From Sinonovacula constricta (lineage: Eukaryota > Mollusca > Bivalvia > Cardiida > Solecurtidae): 64,000 nt of DNA. Position 1 is the first letter of the stretch. Each line of letters starts with the position of its first letter. The stretch lies in NCBI GenBank assembly GCA_007844125.1, contig CM017564.1:13710949-13774948 (forward strand). Direction: 5' to 3'. The notes under the pieces were generated by a model. The model saw only the letters and a list, made by a program, of their open reading frames with translations. It was not told the DNA's origin and did not search any database. Below, piece after piece: positions 23,131-35,398 of the stretch. A program made the translations under genes and the position numbers.

Positions 23131-24990
23131 AGCAACAACAACAAGAACTACAAAAACAGCAACATCTCCAAGACCATTTATTGACATTTCGCATGATTAC
23201 TGTTTATGTACGAGATATGTATATATGCATATCATGCACTTTCAAACAAGACCATTTACTTCTCCTTCTAAGTAAACGGATACAGTTGAATCAACCGTAG
23301 GCAATTTCGTAGTTGAAGGCGTAAATCGGAAGGATAAATTTGAGCACAAAATATAATGATTACCAGATACTTACACTTGTAAATCAACTGTGTGAAGCGA
23401 TGATACAAAAACGCGTAAAATGAGAGATCACGCTGTATTGCCATATTGTAAACTTTAAGGCAGGAAAGAACCTATTTTTCTTAGATTGCACACAATTTGT
23501 TGCAGTGCACATGATTAAATGTTTGGCATATTTTTACGAAAAAGTATAACACAATTTCTAAGGTACATCTGAATGTTGTGAATATCGTACACGTTTATAT
23601 TTTTGAATAATTTTAGTGTGAATAATAAATACAACCAAAGCAAGTCCAAGCAATCAAACTCGAGTTTTTCGCGAACCTAGAACCTTGCCATTGAAAATGC
23701 GTTGCACATCTTACAGAAGAAAACAAAACCGGATGAACGAAACAGATGGAGGATAGGACAAACCGTATTATGCCGCTGAAATCTAAATAATCCGCAATGC
23801 ATCATTTTAAAGAAAGAACGCAATTGACTTTCATACTGCATGTCAGTAACGTATGTTCAGAGATAGTTCATCGTCATTCAGCGTGCACCCTTGTGCTTCA
23901 AGTAATCAAACATAATACGTTACGGCGCAGATTTAATCATCCAACTTCAGGAAAGTTCTTCAAGTAATCAAACGAAATAATTAATGTCCCTGACTACATC
24001 ATCCAACTTTAGACAGCTATTAGAACTGTCAATCAATCTTAAAAATGTATCTTACTACATCCATCAACTTAGAAATTCCTTCGTCAAATTAGTTAGAATG
24101 AGTGCCTTTGACTACATTTCCCAACTGTTGACAGTCATTCGTAACTCGTTTAGAATTAGCAGTCGTCTTTGTCTTCATTTGATGCAAGACATATCGGTCT
24201 AACATTGCTGCACTTGCTGTTTACCTAAATATCGTAATCCGTCTCCATCGAATATTTGCTATAAGGCTAATATGCAGAATACAGTGCTTGTATGCTTATC
24301 TCTTCATTGATATGTTCTACTCGACTGGAATTGTAAAGTATCATACTATTGTCTCAATTTCTATGCTATAAACACAAGCTTATTCCACTTAATTACTTAC
24401 TCCATTTAATCGCTTACACACTTCATTCTGAACATATGTGGAAATACTCTGTCAGACATTCAATCTTTTCAATGTTCTCTTCCCGAAGCACGATAGCGTT
24501 GAGACTTACTTACTGCTGCATTAAATTTGTATTGAACGACTTGAATTTCTGTATCAACGTCTTAGCAAAATGTGTTTAGTATGTGTCATCATCAGAGTGT
24601 TCATGGATAAGAAATCATTTGACTAGCTTTGCTGATTTGTTTTCTTAGTTCATGTAAAAAAACTACCAATTTACACAGGATTAATTTAGATAAAAATGAT
24701 ATTTTAAAGTAGCTCTTCACATTTAGCATGGTGATTCCGATACGACGACGTAAGCAATCACTTTCACTATGGCTAAATAAAGAAGAAATGTCTAGGTTTC
24801 CGAAGGCTTAAAATGGCATAAAACATCAATATAGCATGAACTATAAAACAGTACCAATTAAACCGAGTTCAATACATTTCAGTAGTTTATTATCAGCAAA
24901 CATATTCCTCAATGATATGTTTCAGATGAACTAGTTACAATAGTAGCGTCCATGTCATTTCATATAAAACATTGTGCTTTTATAGCATTT
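23130..24990. other. AT-rich non-coding stretch
   Basis: A partial direct repeat (ttcaagtaatcaaac at about 23897 and 23957, with atc-atccaactt nearby) is the only structure seen. No exon supported. Confidence 0.4.
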
Positions 24991-25998
24991 TAGTATTTTA
25001 GTATGATTCTTGTATAGCGTGTATGAATATTTGAATAGAAAATTGTCAAAATCCCATGTTCTTCTTTAATTATTTATTTTAAATTCGTGCATTAATTGAT
25101 AACAGAATACGAATACAACTTTCAAGATTCCCATAGTATATGTTAAGTAACTGTTTAGTTATACAACACTACAAAATATAAACATATATAGACTTCAACA
25201 CTATTTACCAGAAAGTTCAATTCAGACGGTATGCATTAAAAAGGACTAAAGTCTGACACACAAAATCAATATTCGAGACAATTATCATAACAATATGAAA
25301 CCATGCATATAACATCATATACCATTTAAAGCTTTTTTCCCCCCAATAATGCAATGTTATTGTAACCATAAGAATAATATTACATTTCCCGTTTTGGTGT
25401 TCTTATTTCTGCAAGGGGTTTGGTATATTAATATAAAAACAAAAGCACCAATCAAAGATACACCACAACCGTTTTATAAAACTATCCTACCTCTTTTTAA
25501 TGCAATGTGCATAAAACTAGGAAAGTGGGAATGCCAAACTCCAGTAGTATAGACTATAGACAGTCTCCTACTTTCGTTTAGATAAGTGGTGTCATACAAT
25601 TGTCAATTAATTGGAACTAACACACGCATATGATTTGCAATGCGAGGACAGTTAAAGAGCGCGCACGAAGCCATTTGTTCACGCAAACACTAACAGAGTA
25701 CCAATATATCTGATACATGTTCAGCCAATCATGAAGTTAGTAACTGCTATGTTTGATACAAAGCCATTACTTTGACAAACACATTCAGGCTTTAAATGTT
25801 TGATGGCATCACTGGCAGAAGACTATTAGCGTAATATTGTTTAGTTGTCTAAACGTGTTGTAGTTCTCGACTGAGTTTTCTTTTCGAGCACTAAGTTGCT
25901 TTTAAGTTAATTTAAATAAGTCACAAATAATGTTTAATGTATACGTTTAAGAGTAATAAAGAGGACAGACTCGACCAGTGTACATTGTGCCCAGCGCG

Positions 25999-26026
25999 AT
26001 GGCGGCTAGCAGGATGCGACGTACAG
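25999..26026 (+). CDS. putative first coding exon of duplicated gene, copy B
   Basis: ATG GCG GCT AGC AGG ATG CGA CGT ACA G is followed by donor gtaaac; phase 1. Compared with copy A it has one extra Ala codon, a whole-codon change, which fits coding constraint. Upstream sequence (ccagcgcg) is locally GC-rich. Product unknown, start of a basic N-terminus. Confidence 0.4.
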
Positions 26027-26812
26027 GTAAACTAGCTTTACAAGTATTTGACCTGTTGGAATGTTAAGGGATAATTCCTTGTGGTCACATTGTTTATTAG
26101 AAATGTTTACGAGCCGTATCATTCGAACAAAATATTTGAGACAACCTTTATTTAGATAACCTGATATCATTAATAGTCTGCATCTCCCGGACATGCAATA
26201 TGTAGATAAATATGTTTTTACAATAATAGTGTGTTTGTTGTTGTTGTTGTTTTCATATACATGTAATTCATTATATCATTCATGATTCTGACGAACTTTA
26301 GGATGATAATCTCATTAAAATGTCAGAACTTTAAAATATCAGTAGATTCGTGAAAACATGTTATGTGATGACATGGCAGAATTCACATTGTGTTACGTTA
26401 CGTAATTATACGATGCGTTTCACTGCGATGGTCTCATTATGATTTTTTGCAATACGGTACGATTATGATAGAAATAATTTCGATACACGATGTTTAGGAC
26501 AAATGATACAATAACAGAACTGTAGTATATTATTGTTCCTGTTAGATTCTACCGGGTATATATTTTGCATTTCTTTTGCCAAAACCTGTAATAGAGTGAC
26601 GTACATTGCAAACATCAGTCATATATATATAACGGTTTTTAGTTTATATCTGAAAACGTTGACAATACACATTAGGCCTATGTGAATTTAGCGAATAATA
26701 CTGAACACCACATACGTATCGGGTTCTTAAAAAGCCGCCCAAGTATAATCAGACAATGTTATACGTTGTTAACATAGCGATTCCAGTATGTAATTAATAT
26801 GTCACACAACAG

Positions 26813-26895
26813 CTTTCACGATGACCGAGAGAGGACAACTGATGACAAGGAGTCGGGGAAGAAAATCGAATTTGAGGAGACAGTTAGGACGCCAG
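26813..26895 (+). CDS. putative second exon of duplicated gene, copy B
   Basis: A cacaacag acceptor precedes 83 bases that stay open when read in the phase left by the first exon, giving TMTERGQLMTRSRG and a basic run RKSNLRRQLGRQ. A possible donor follows (GCCAG|gtaggg). The polypyrimidine tract is weak, so the exon is tentative. The corresponding part of copy A is deleted while its flanks (cgccaggta) remain. Confidence 0.25.
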
Positions 26896-26910
26896 GTAGG
26901 GCATTGACTG

Positions 26911-27156
26911 ATGTTCGAGATTTATGTGGCATCACTGGAATGTGTAAAGGGTACGGTACAACACACACTAACGAACAATCTAAACATGAGGACACTTACT
27001 TCGCGATTGGTCCCTATGATCCTTTATCTAAAGCACATTGTGCAAACAATAGTAGCTGCGTCTAGAAAGTTCCTCGCACTGTATCGCAAGGAAAGCGCAT
27101 GGACTCGCGTCTTACATTCCTACCAACGAACCTGGCTATACATGTTCGACCCTTGA
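26911..27156 (+). CDS. conserved 3' reading frame of duplicated gene, copy B
   Basis: This frame contains NLNMRTLTSRLVPMILYLK and VAASRKFLALYRK, in the same frame as the copy A block at 16414-16713. It ends shortly before the shared polyadenylation block. No family recognised; it may be C-terminal coding sequence or only a similar open stretch of transcript. Confidence 0.3.
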   Translation: MFEIYVASLECVKGTVQHTLTNNLNMRTLTSRLVPMILYLKHIVQTIVAASRKFLALYRKESAWTRVLHSYQRTWLYMFDP

Positions 27157-27235
27157 ACCAAGAAACAATGACAGGCATCTGTATATACTTTCCGACCTAG
27201 ATGTCCATTGGATGTAAAATGTAGTGTAATTATGC

Positions 27236-27241
27236 AATAAA
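27236..27241 (+). promoter_or_regulatory. polyadenylation signal AATAAA, copy B
   Basis: Same conserved block as at 17498 (tatgcaataaag.tttatgttggtcccggca). Confidence 0.4.
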
Positions 27242-27299
27242 GGTTTATGTTGGTCCCGGCATTTGTGTTATTTGCTTTTCGTCGGAATAATTAAACAAA

Positions 27300-28190
27300 C
27301 AACGTTGGAGAAATTATAATCCCGAAGGAATTACATTGGTATATTTGTTCAAACCAAACAAGAAACACTATTTGTGTTTGTTTTATAATTATCAAATGGT
27401 ACATTTTAAAGCCTACCAACATTTACTCCAGCATTTCCCTTCTTTTACTGGTTAATACGCCCTCGTGAATTAACAGCTCATCGCATTTCTCTACGTTAAA
27501 GCATGAACGAAACACTAACAAAGTATAGGAAAAGTTGTTTAGATTAAATATTTTGTTTATTTCAATTGTCTTCATCGTATGTTTCCTTCTAGCAAGAGAA
27601 AAAAGATATCTTGTTATAGGCTATGTTTGAAACGTGTGACAGAGAAGCTAATCCAGAGTCTAGCTTCCTTTGTGATAGCTGTTGATGTGAGATCCTTGAT
27701 AAGGTATTCATGATTAAATGGATACTTAACTGAACTAGAAACTCTGATACAGTGTAAGATTGTGCGAACTTAAATTTTATTTTGTAACAATACATTAATA
27801 TAATTGGTTTGGAGAATGTTAACCTTTACTCACACTCGGGGATTCTCCTTTATAAAGCTCAATGCTGTGTGAGATGTGTCGTTTTAGGAACCCCTTTTGA
27901 TTATCTAGTATAAAATGTGAGTTTAAATAATTCTTATAGCATATATCCCCCCTGCACAATGTTTTTGAAGGACAAAACAAAGTTAGCTCACTGTTTAACT
28001 TACAACCTTAACGATAAGTAACAGTGATTTTTAACAACAGTTTTCATCATATATTACCTTTAAGATGCAACAATTGACAGTTATCGTTACGAATAGTTTG
28101 TAATAATCTACAACTTGGGGTGGTATACCCAAAGTTCCATCAGCATTATATAATATTGGTCTCCTATATTGGTGGTGGTGTACTTGTATT
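27300..28190. other. AT-rich non-coding stretch
   Basis: I see no gene or repeat family here. Confidence 0.4.

Positions 28191-28195
<5 letters not shown>

Positions 28196-28273
<78 letters not shown>
28196..28273. repeat. GT dinucleotide repeat
   Basis: About 38 GT units interrupted by a single TTT. Open frames reading poly-His/Thr on the minus strand are artefacts. Confidence 0.95.
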
Positions 28274-28274
<1 letters not shown>

Positions 28275-28279
28275 CTATA

Positions 28280-29500
28280 TAACAAGTTGAAGATATGTTT
28301 TCCAATGGTACAATCGTTTGTAGCAAAATGTTAAACTATTTAAAAAACATGATTTACAACTTATATTCCTCCGCCGCGTAGCCCGTGACGTAATAGGGTG
28401 TTTTTTGAAGAAGCTATCACATCAACAATGTAATTCAAGTGTTCGTAATCAACAGGAAGTATAACTGGCGTGTTTTCATATGTTATTTGTAAAGCAGAAT
28501 GCCTTTTGGTGCATGCGAAGCAGAATGATTATTGTTGCATGTGTCATTGTGGTTGACGAAGAATAAGTTTGCACGAAGCGAAATTACATTCAAACATGTT
28601 CTTAAGTTTAAGTTTAAGAAGCAATATATGCTTTCCTCTTTAAATCTGACCTATAATTTGTGTTCTAATAGTTTTGCAAACTGAATTTTTTACATGAAAA
28701 GGAACAACTTTTCTTTGGAAAAAACAACTTACAATAATGGTTTCATACACTTAATGTTTTAATGATGCTTACTAAAATTTGTTAGATTACCAAGAGTTGA
28801 ATGCATAGATAAGCTCGCCCTGTAAATCAAGATTTGCCACTAAACTTGGTTAGAACGAAGAATGACCATCACAAGTATCCCGTTAAAGTGCATGTGCAGT
28901 AGACTTTAAGGACTTTAGATAATTTTAGTTGTTTAACCTTACCTCCTTTCAAACTGTTACATTATTTTTGACTGACTGTAATTTAATATAATAAAGGGCA
29001 ATTTACAACAAGGTTCGTTATACATATTGAATAATAAGTAAAGTTTTGTTTTCAATACACATTGAAGTAGAACAGTGTTTAGGGTATTAAACAGATTAAT
29101 GAACTATGTCAATGGGAGTTAATAAACGTATTGAAACAAATACAACATGTGTATCACGCACTACCTATAACGGCGAACATGTTTTATTCTAAATAGGTAA
29201 ATAGGAAAAGGTCATATAAAAAATTCACAGATATTTAATCTACCTCTAGACAAAAGCAAACAGGGTAAATACAAATGTGCCAAAAACACAGAGACGAGAC
29301 ATAACATACAAAAAGAAAAAAACAACAACACCAACATTAGTTAAAAAGGAAACAATTCACAGCGGTGATCATCCCACACATTAACATAAGCAATCAGCAT
29401 ACAATAGAACACCCTTAAAATAATAACAGAACAATTGCTCGAGTAAAACGGGTATTCATCATTTGCGCCAGAGTTTCCCTAAAATGTGCACATCTTTTCC
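28280..29500. other. AT-rich stretch with one dispersed repeat copy
   Basis: At 29190-29325 lies the counterpart of the repeat at 16955-17110. No other feature is supported. Confidence 0.5.
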
Positions 29501-29529
29501 GATCACTCATCATAGTTTCCTTTCATTCA

Positions 29530-29596
29530 TACGCATCTCGCATCATCAGTATCATTATCTTCATTCTCATCATCAGCATTATCATTGATAGTATCG

Positions 29597-29663
<67 letters not shown>

Positions 29664-29760
29664 TATCATCGACAACATCATCATCATTATCACCGACTCT
29701 ATCATATTTGTTGCCGTCATTATCATCATCAGCAGCAGCCACAGCAGTATCATCATAATT

Positions 29761-29845
<85 letters not shown>

Positions 29846-29925
29846 CCTTCATCATCGTAATCATCATCATATCATCATCACCAGCAGCAGCAGCAGCAGC
29901 ACCTTCACCGTCGTCTTTATCGTCA
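29530..29925. repeat. two CAT trinucleotide arrays
   Basis: Two tcatca arrays (about 29595-29661 and 29762-29844) lie in a wider imperfect CAT/CAG region. Poly-Met and poly-Asp frames on the minus strand are artefacts. Confidence 0.95.
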
Positions 29926-29949
29926 TCATCCGCATCGATATATGATGTT

Positions 29950-32225
29950 TGATAGGTGCCCATAATTACAAGTGTGTCCATACTTTTTTCATTTGCATTT
30001 GTTTGTCGAATCGGTATTTATCATAAGTGTTGATTTTACTTAAGAAAACAATATTTCTAAACTGTACGTCATAACTCTCTGCAGAACCAAACCTAAAAAT
30101 GTGGCGCTTTCAATGGACTGATCATTTGAGATTTTTAACGTGCAGTTGTTTCGATGACTTAATTAGCAAAGTATTTTGAAATATTAACAAATGGTACCAC
30201 GGGCATGTATTAATTAAACAAGTATTAATTTACCTACAAAATCTAGTCACGTAAATATTTGTGGTTGTTTTGATTGCTACACTGTTCGAAGTTAATGCAT
30301 CCTTTGTGCTCTATATCTGACAATCTTTATCATTAATTTATATAGACTTATTCATTATTAAGTTGAGTTTAACTCAGTACTTACACTAACCTGCGTCTGT
30401 TCTATCATACAATGCCTGTTTAAGATCAAACTCTTCGGCCGAGCTCCTCAAATTCGGACGTTCCTAACAATTCAACGATATGTAATTGGATTCTTTGCTT
30501 CCTTTTTATGTTTATTTTCTTCTTTTTTCTAAAAGCTAGATTAAACGTTACAAGTACACGGAAGTTAAATACATATATGCGTTTAAACGGAAAGGAGAGT
30601 GAGATGTATGTGTACCGAATTCAATAGTGCAAATGAGCAAGTTCAAAATGTTGAAACATTGTAAATAGCATTAATGTCAGAAAATGTATAACATTATGTT
30701 TACAATTTCATTACACAAATGCCATTATCTTCTGGGTGCATGGGTCATCAAGAACCCATATATGTATTTTTAAGTTATTAACGGTTCCTATTTTATTTTA
30801 ACCAGCTATGTTATAGATAATGACAGGTTCTTGGATAGAAAAAGTAAATAAATATAATAGCTATGCCTAGTTAAAACTTTAGAATTATATGTAACGGTTA
30901 TCTGTGTAAATCAATTCAAATATTTACAGTGTATGCAAAGGTAAATCGAACACACACGAACAATGGTACATATCAAAATGAACTCAATTATCACCATCGT
31001 CTATAGAAGGGAGGTAATTCAACGTAAAGCTTATTTTGAGGCGTTACATGTATAGTTGTTGTTATTGTTGTTTAAACACAAGACACGTGCATTGCAAAAG
31101 TAGATAAGTATGTTTCCATATTCTTTTACTGTGTAAATTGTTTGATGGTGACAATTTTCATTTCGCGGGGACAGCAAATTAAAATCTCTTTTTTCGTGCA
31201 AACAGTCGGACATGTTGAAAGAAGGAGGTTGTTGATCCACCGTGGTGTATGTATAATGTCTTATTTACCATGCCTTATAACTAATTGTTTTTTTTTTTAT
31301 TGTTTGTGAACATTGTTGTCATTGTAAACATAATTGTATTCATTTAATTTAGACTGTTCATTTAGGATGGTAAATTTACACTGCGTCCCGATAAGGCTTG
31401 TACCAAGCCTGTTGCGCACAAGCACATGTTACGGTCAATTATTAATTTATTCTTTAATTTCATGAATTAAGACATGTTTATCGAGAGTATGATGCCGTTA
31501 TTATATTTTGACAAAATTGTGTATTTATAATGATTGAGCTATAGATTAGCATTGTTATTGAGATTTGTTGTTTGTTTATTTTCAGTTTTTACCATCATGA
31601 CTGGAAAATAAAGCTTGTAAAACAGACAATCTTTGTTGGCTGCTATAGGACAGAATAATACCCATTGACACAAATACAAGTTGACTTACCGCCGTCTTTT
31701 GCTCACACGTTTCCGCTATTTGAACAATATTTGTAAGAATACTTTTAGGCAGTATACAAATATCATACATAATTTCACGGCATATAACTAAAGCTAAATA
31801 TGATGCGTAACCGGCTTGGTAAAATCGTATTGATATCCCATGATATGTCAAGTATCTATTCAAGTTCATGCATATCTTTAGTCATCGTTTAGTTAGTACC
31901 TATTTCATTAGGATGTATTCGTGTCTTTTTCATTGTCGATTCCGTGAACACGTACATTTCTTTGGAATAGTATTTCATCATGATGACACATACAATTTAT
32001 ATAACAGTTTAGACTTACAATTTAAACGAACTTTGTCCAGCAAGAAATCTTGTTTATTATCAATACGGGTGTGTGATACGTCCATTATTATATCACGTTT
32101 TATTTCTAAATATAGACAACCGAACAGGTTAAAAACATACGAACAAGTTCGCGTCGTATTTTCTTATACTTTTATATCACAATCGGTGACATATTTTAAC
32201 ACACAAAATAATTATTTATCCCACC
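29950..32225. other. AT-rich non-coding stretch
   Basis: No exon recognised. This lies downstream of the receptor gene's stop codon on the minus strand. I did not assign a polyadenylation site with confidence. Confidence 0.4.
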
Positions 32226-32234
32226 ATCTCTGTA

Positions 32235-32287
32235 AATATCGGTTGATATAACCCGCGTGATAAAGATGAGCTTTATCAACCGATATT
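32235..32287. repeat. perfect 14-bp inverted repeat (hairpin)
   Basis: AATATCGGTTGATA at 32235-32248 and its exact reverse complement at 32274-32287 are separated by 25 bases. It could be the remains of a short MITE or a local fold-back. Confidence 0.7.
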
Positions 32288-32444
32288 CGCGCACCTGCTC
32301 TAAGCCAGACTACTTTTTTGATCAGGAGTGTTTGCGAGAACGAAACTCATTTATAACGTAATTATGCTTATGGTCACCTCAAAAATGTCCATAATATAAA
32401 TATTGGTTAAATAGAGCAAAAGAGGCTATTAAAAAAGTAGGATG

Positions 32445-32525
32445 AGAGCGGTTTCGATCTCTGTCCTGCAGGATTGAAAATATAATTAAAAGCGTCTTAA
32501 CCGACTGAGCTAACCGGAGAGTTCC
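32445..32525 (-). repeat. tRNA-like sequence with Pol III-type boxes
   Basis: On the minus strand the A-box-like GGTTAGCTCAGTCGGTTAAG is followed, about 45 bases later, by B-box-like GAGATCGAAACC and then a T6 run (a Pol III terminator signal). Acceptor-stem pairing is poor and the anticodon arm is not canonical. A tRNA-derived SINE or decayed tRNA is likelier than a working tRNA. Confidence 0.4.
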
Positions 32526-32888
32526 TCGCTTTCTTCCGAAGTTTTATTTAACAATAAAATAGAAAATTTGAAAACAAAAATCAGAAAAATGAAACAACAT
32601 GTATTACAGGAACATGATTAAAATTGTTTAGTAATGGTAATAAAATCAATAAAAATACGAATTTGTAGTCTGCAAAAAACAACAACCAACTATCGAAATG
32701 TCAGATCATGCGAGTCCCCGTTGTTTTGAAACTCATTCTTCGCATGGGTTAGGGAAGACAATAGGAGGCACAAAATAGAATGGAGAGTGTCTTTTTTTCT
32801 GGCATACAGATAACATGCAAGATACACTAGTTTGCAATGGATAAATAAAAAAGTAAAAGGGATGTCAATGCAACTTAAAATTATGGAC

Positions 32889-33016
32889 TTATAACCAATT
32901 GTCATTGGCATAAATGATCAATTCAAGCACATTATACACTTCACTTTGCCCCGCGGCTTCACGGTTTATTCGTTCATAATGACTTGTGGGATCTGGGGAC
33001 GGCTCTTGTTGGTTAG
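32889..33016 (-). CDS. terminal exon of LDLa receptor: cytoplasmic tail and stop
   Basis: A strong acceptor (tatttttcag) precedes 128 bases that complete a phase-1 codon and run for 41 further codons to TAA at 32889-32891. The phase matches the transmembrane exon, giving Thr at the junction. The tail holds SPDPTSHYERI, then SEVYNVL and ends YANDNWL. SHYERI fits the ITIM pattern S/I/V/L-x-Y-x-x-I/V/L, and YNVL fits the YxxΦ sorting pattern. The tail is intracellular by topology. Signalling or endocytic use of these tyrosines is inferred. Additional exons in the 2.26-kb intron upstream cannot be excluded. Confidence 0.7.
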
Positions 33017-34642
33017 CTGAAAAATATAAAAAACAGATATTGTAAAGCCTAATATTGAGTGTTTATTATATTTTTGGCAAGGAAGACAATCCCGAATTAG
33101 GATATTTAAAAGTTTGTCCAATTTAACTAAATATGTAGCTATTATCTTATATGAATATTCATATGTAGCAAAACGTTTATGCCAATTGCTTCGTATGGTT
33201 TGTGAATGCAAGTTTTCAACGCAAATATTAATGTGTTTTGTGTGTTAACACCATAGTATAATATCTGTCTTGCGTAATGCAGAATTGCACAAAATGCGAA
33301 AAAACCCCTTCGCACAAGTACAATGGCCGCCAAGTCTCCCCAGTGAAGCGTGAATTTATCGTAACCTTTATGGAACAGCAATGCAATATCCAAGAGAACA
33401 TTGTAAGAAGGTACATAGTTGTCGTTTTTTCAAACCCATCTCCTCCTGCAAAACAACAAATATATTTAAAGTCCGGTTAACGCATTTTACATAAATACAG
33501 AACAGTAGATTTGATATACAGAACCTGTAACCTCCCGGCTACAGCAACACCGCTTAGGACAGTTTTTTTTAATTATACTTCCGCCCTATTCCCGTCTACT
33601 TATGCAATTTAAAATAAAGTTTGACGTGACTTCCTTATCTCACTTTTGACCATGCAAATGTAGACCCATGCTAAGCCCACGTGAACATAACTTCGACTAT
33701 CATCGGAAAAATATACATAATCTCATCGGAAGGAAATACCTTACTAAGGATTACACATTGTCTATGTAATTGTCTACTTATTATCGTCTGCTACAAGCGT
33801 ATGCCACGTTTTCCCATGAGAACAAAACAATATAATAGACAACAAATACGCATCAGAACTAAACGGCGATGACTGCGTCATTACATTCTGCCGTGTAGAC
33901 GGAAAACTTATTTGTGGGTGTTGTCGCTTGTTCTGAGTTATAAGAAGGCCGGACTTCGGTAGCACACAGGATTGACCCAGCAAGACCCTTAGTACCCGCG
34001 GCCAGTTATTCGTACCTGGGAAGAAGTCTTTAACGAAGAAAGATATTATGTCAATTGTGCCGAGGCATACTTATCATGTTGACATTAATGATAGTATATG
34101 TTTAAACTGGAAGTTCGTCAAACTGTGTGATTCAAATAAAAATTTAGTCATATTTATAAATGAACAATGCCGCTACGTTCGCAGCATCTTCAGTCCTTTC
34201 AATAGATGTTAGGAAAGGAACCTCGAAGGTTATGGTATTGACACACCGAGATTCTCGGTACGTGCTTCGGCCTTCCTACTATTGCTATTAAATAAATTAA
34301 AATGGTTAACTTTATACAGTGCTTTGAATATCAATATCAGATTTTCCAGTTAAATGCATGCATTTAGCTCAAATCAGATCTACACTCGAGTACTGTCTTA
34401 TAGACTGCGTTTTTAACTTATGTAATCCAACATTGACGTACTTGTGATAAACTTGCAGTATTTCACATTGTCTGTGATTGTTTTATATAGATTCCGGCGA
34501 AGAAATAAAATAGCTCAATTTAAATCGTTCTGACTTTTCCCCCTCTATCTCTCCCTCTCTCACGCACTCTCTCATAGTTTTTTTTTTATTTCAATATTTT
34601 GTCGCATGTGTGCCATTTACCATCTGTTATGTCTACAAAATA

Positions 34643-34858
34643 TATCTAGGTCTTGGCGATCTTGCCGGGGGTACTTTCGCCCATATTACCTCCGAGGCAT
34701 ATTTCTTAAAAGAAAATAGCCGAGGTGATCCGATTGACGCCGCATATGAATATCACGGCGCAGGAGAATATAACACAGTGACTGGAGGAAAGGGTCGAAA
34801 CAGGGGGCGAACTGTTATTAGAACAAGTGTTCCACTGACTACGCATAATCTACTATGA
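34643..34858 (+). CDS. candidate plus-strand terminal exon (tyrosine-rich tail) inside the receptor intron
   Basis: After a possible acceptor (aaaatatatctag) an open plus-strand frame of 71 codons runs to TGA at 34856-34858. It is GC-richer than its surroundings and has the look of a cytoplasmic tail: AYEYHGAGEYNTVTGGKG, then a basic RNRGRTVIRT. The tyrosine spacing loosely resembles that of the minus-strand receptor tail. No transmembrane exon was found upstream on the plus strand, and the polypyrimidine tract is weak. It could be a lone duplicated exon or a chance frame. Confidence 0.3.
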   Translation, partial: YLGLGDLAGGTFAHITSEAYFLKENSRGDPIDAAYEYHGAGEYNTVTGGKGRNRGRTVIRTSVPLTTHNLL

Positions 34859-35272
34859 CTTGCCCGCATTTCCAGTGTGTTGTACATTTGATTCGCTACT
34901 GAATAATTATGACAATTGTTTGCACACATGTAATCGCTTACAGAGAAAAAGTTACTAAGCCAAAAACGGGCGTGAAAATGCTTTGATTAATGATTCCATA
35001 GAGATTTAACATTGGAACATACAAGCAAATATTGCCAGCAGTTAACTTCAATTTTAATGACTATGATAAAATATTTATGAGTTTGTTTAGCATAAGTTAC
35101 CTACTTTTTATAAAGTTAAAAATATTCAAACGGAGAAACTGTTATTGATTTGATTTGACTTGATGCACACACAAACATGTACAATTTATCTATAAATAAC
35201 ACATACTTTGTGTTAATTTAAAAGTTACTATCGCCACATCTTTTTTTTAAAGGCATTATTGTTTTAACTTAC

Positions 35273-35398
35273 TTTCTTGGCGGGCAGCCCGCTTCCTCCT
35301 GATATACACTCCTGCGACAGCAGCGATTGCAACACACGCAACTGTTCCAACCACAACAGGGACCGCTATCATTAGAATCCCCTTAGTCTGGTCCCGAC
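35273..35398 (-). CDS. transmembrane exon of LDLa receptor
   Basis: A 126-bp exon bordered by acceptor ctattgacag and donor gtaagt, phase 1 at both ends. It encodes RDQTK, then a hydrophobic segment of about 27 residues (GILMIAVPVV ... AAVAGVYI), then RRKRAARQE, a textbook stop-transfer sequence. Phase and strand match the LDLa exons upstream and the terminal exon downstream. The positive charges on the C-terminal side predict a type I orientation with LDLa domains outside. It is separated by a 13.2-kb intron from the nearest LDLa exon, so further exons may lie between. Confidence 0.8.

Larger units (their letters stand above)
25000..27290 (+). repeat. segmental duplication, copy B
   Basis: Counterpart of 14390-17580. 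It lacks the AAT/AGT microsatellite and the roughly 720-bp insertion of copy A, so it is nearer the ancestral layout. It retains an additional piece at 26813-26895 that copy A has deleted. Spacing between the two copies is about 10.6 kb, same orientation. Confidence 0.75.

Noticed and set aside
29523..29981. Poly-Met/Asp frames of up to 152 codons
   Set aside because: They are products of the CAT arrays.
33142..33480. Overlapping frames on both strands near 33.3 kb as extra receptor exons
   Set aside because: No matching splice phases or membrane-tail character was found; a direct join of 35273 to 33016 is already in frame.
33845..33945. Possible alternative terminal exon of the receptor on the minus strand
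   Set aside because: The ataactcag acceptor and open phase-1 frame are present, but no tail motif or second line of support was seen.
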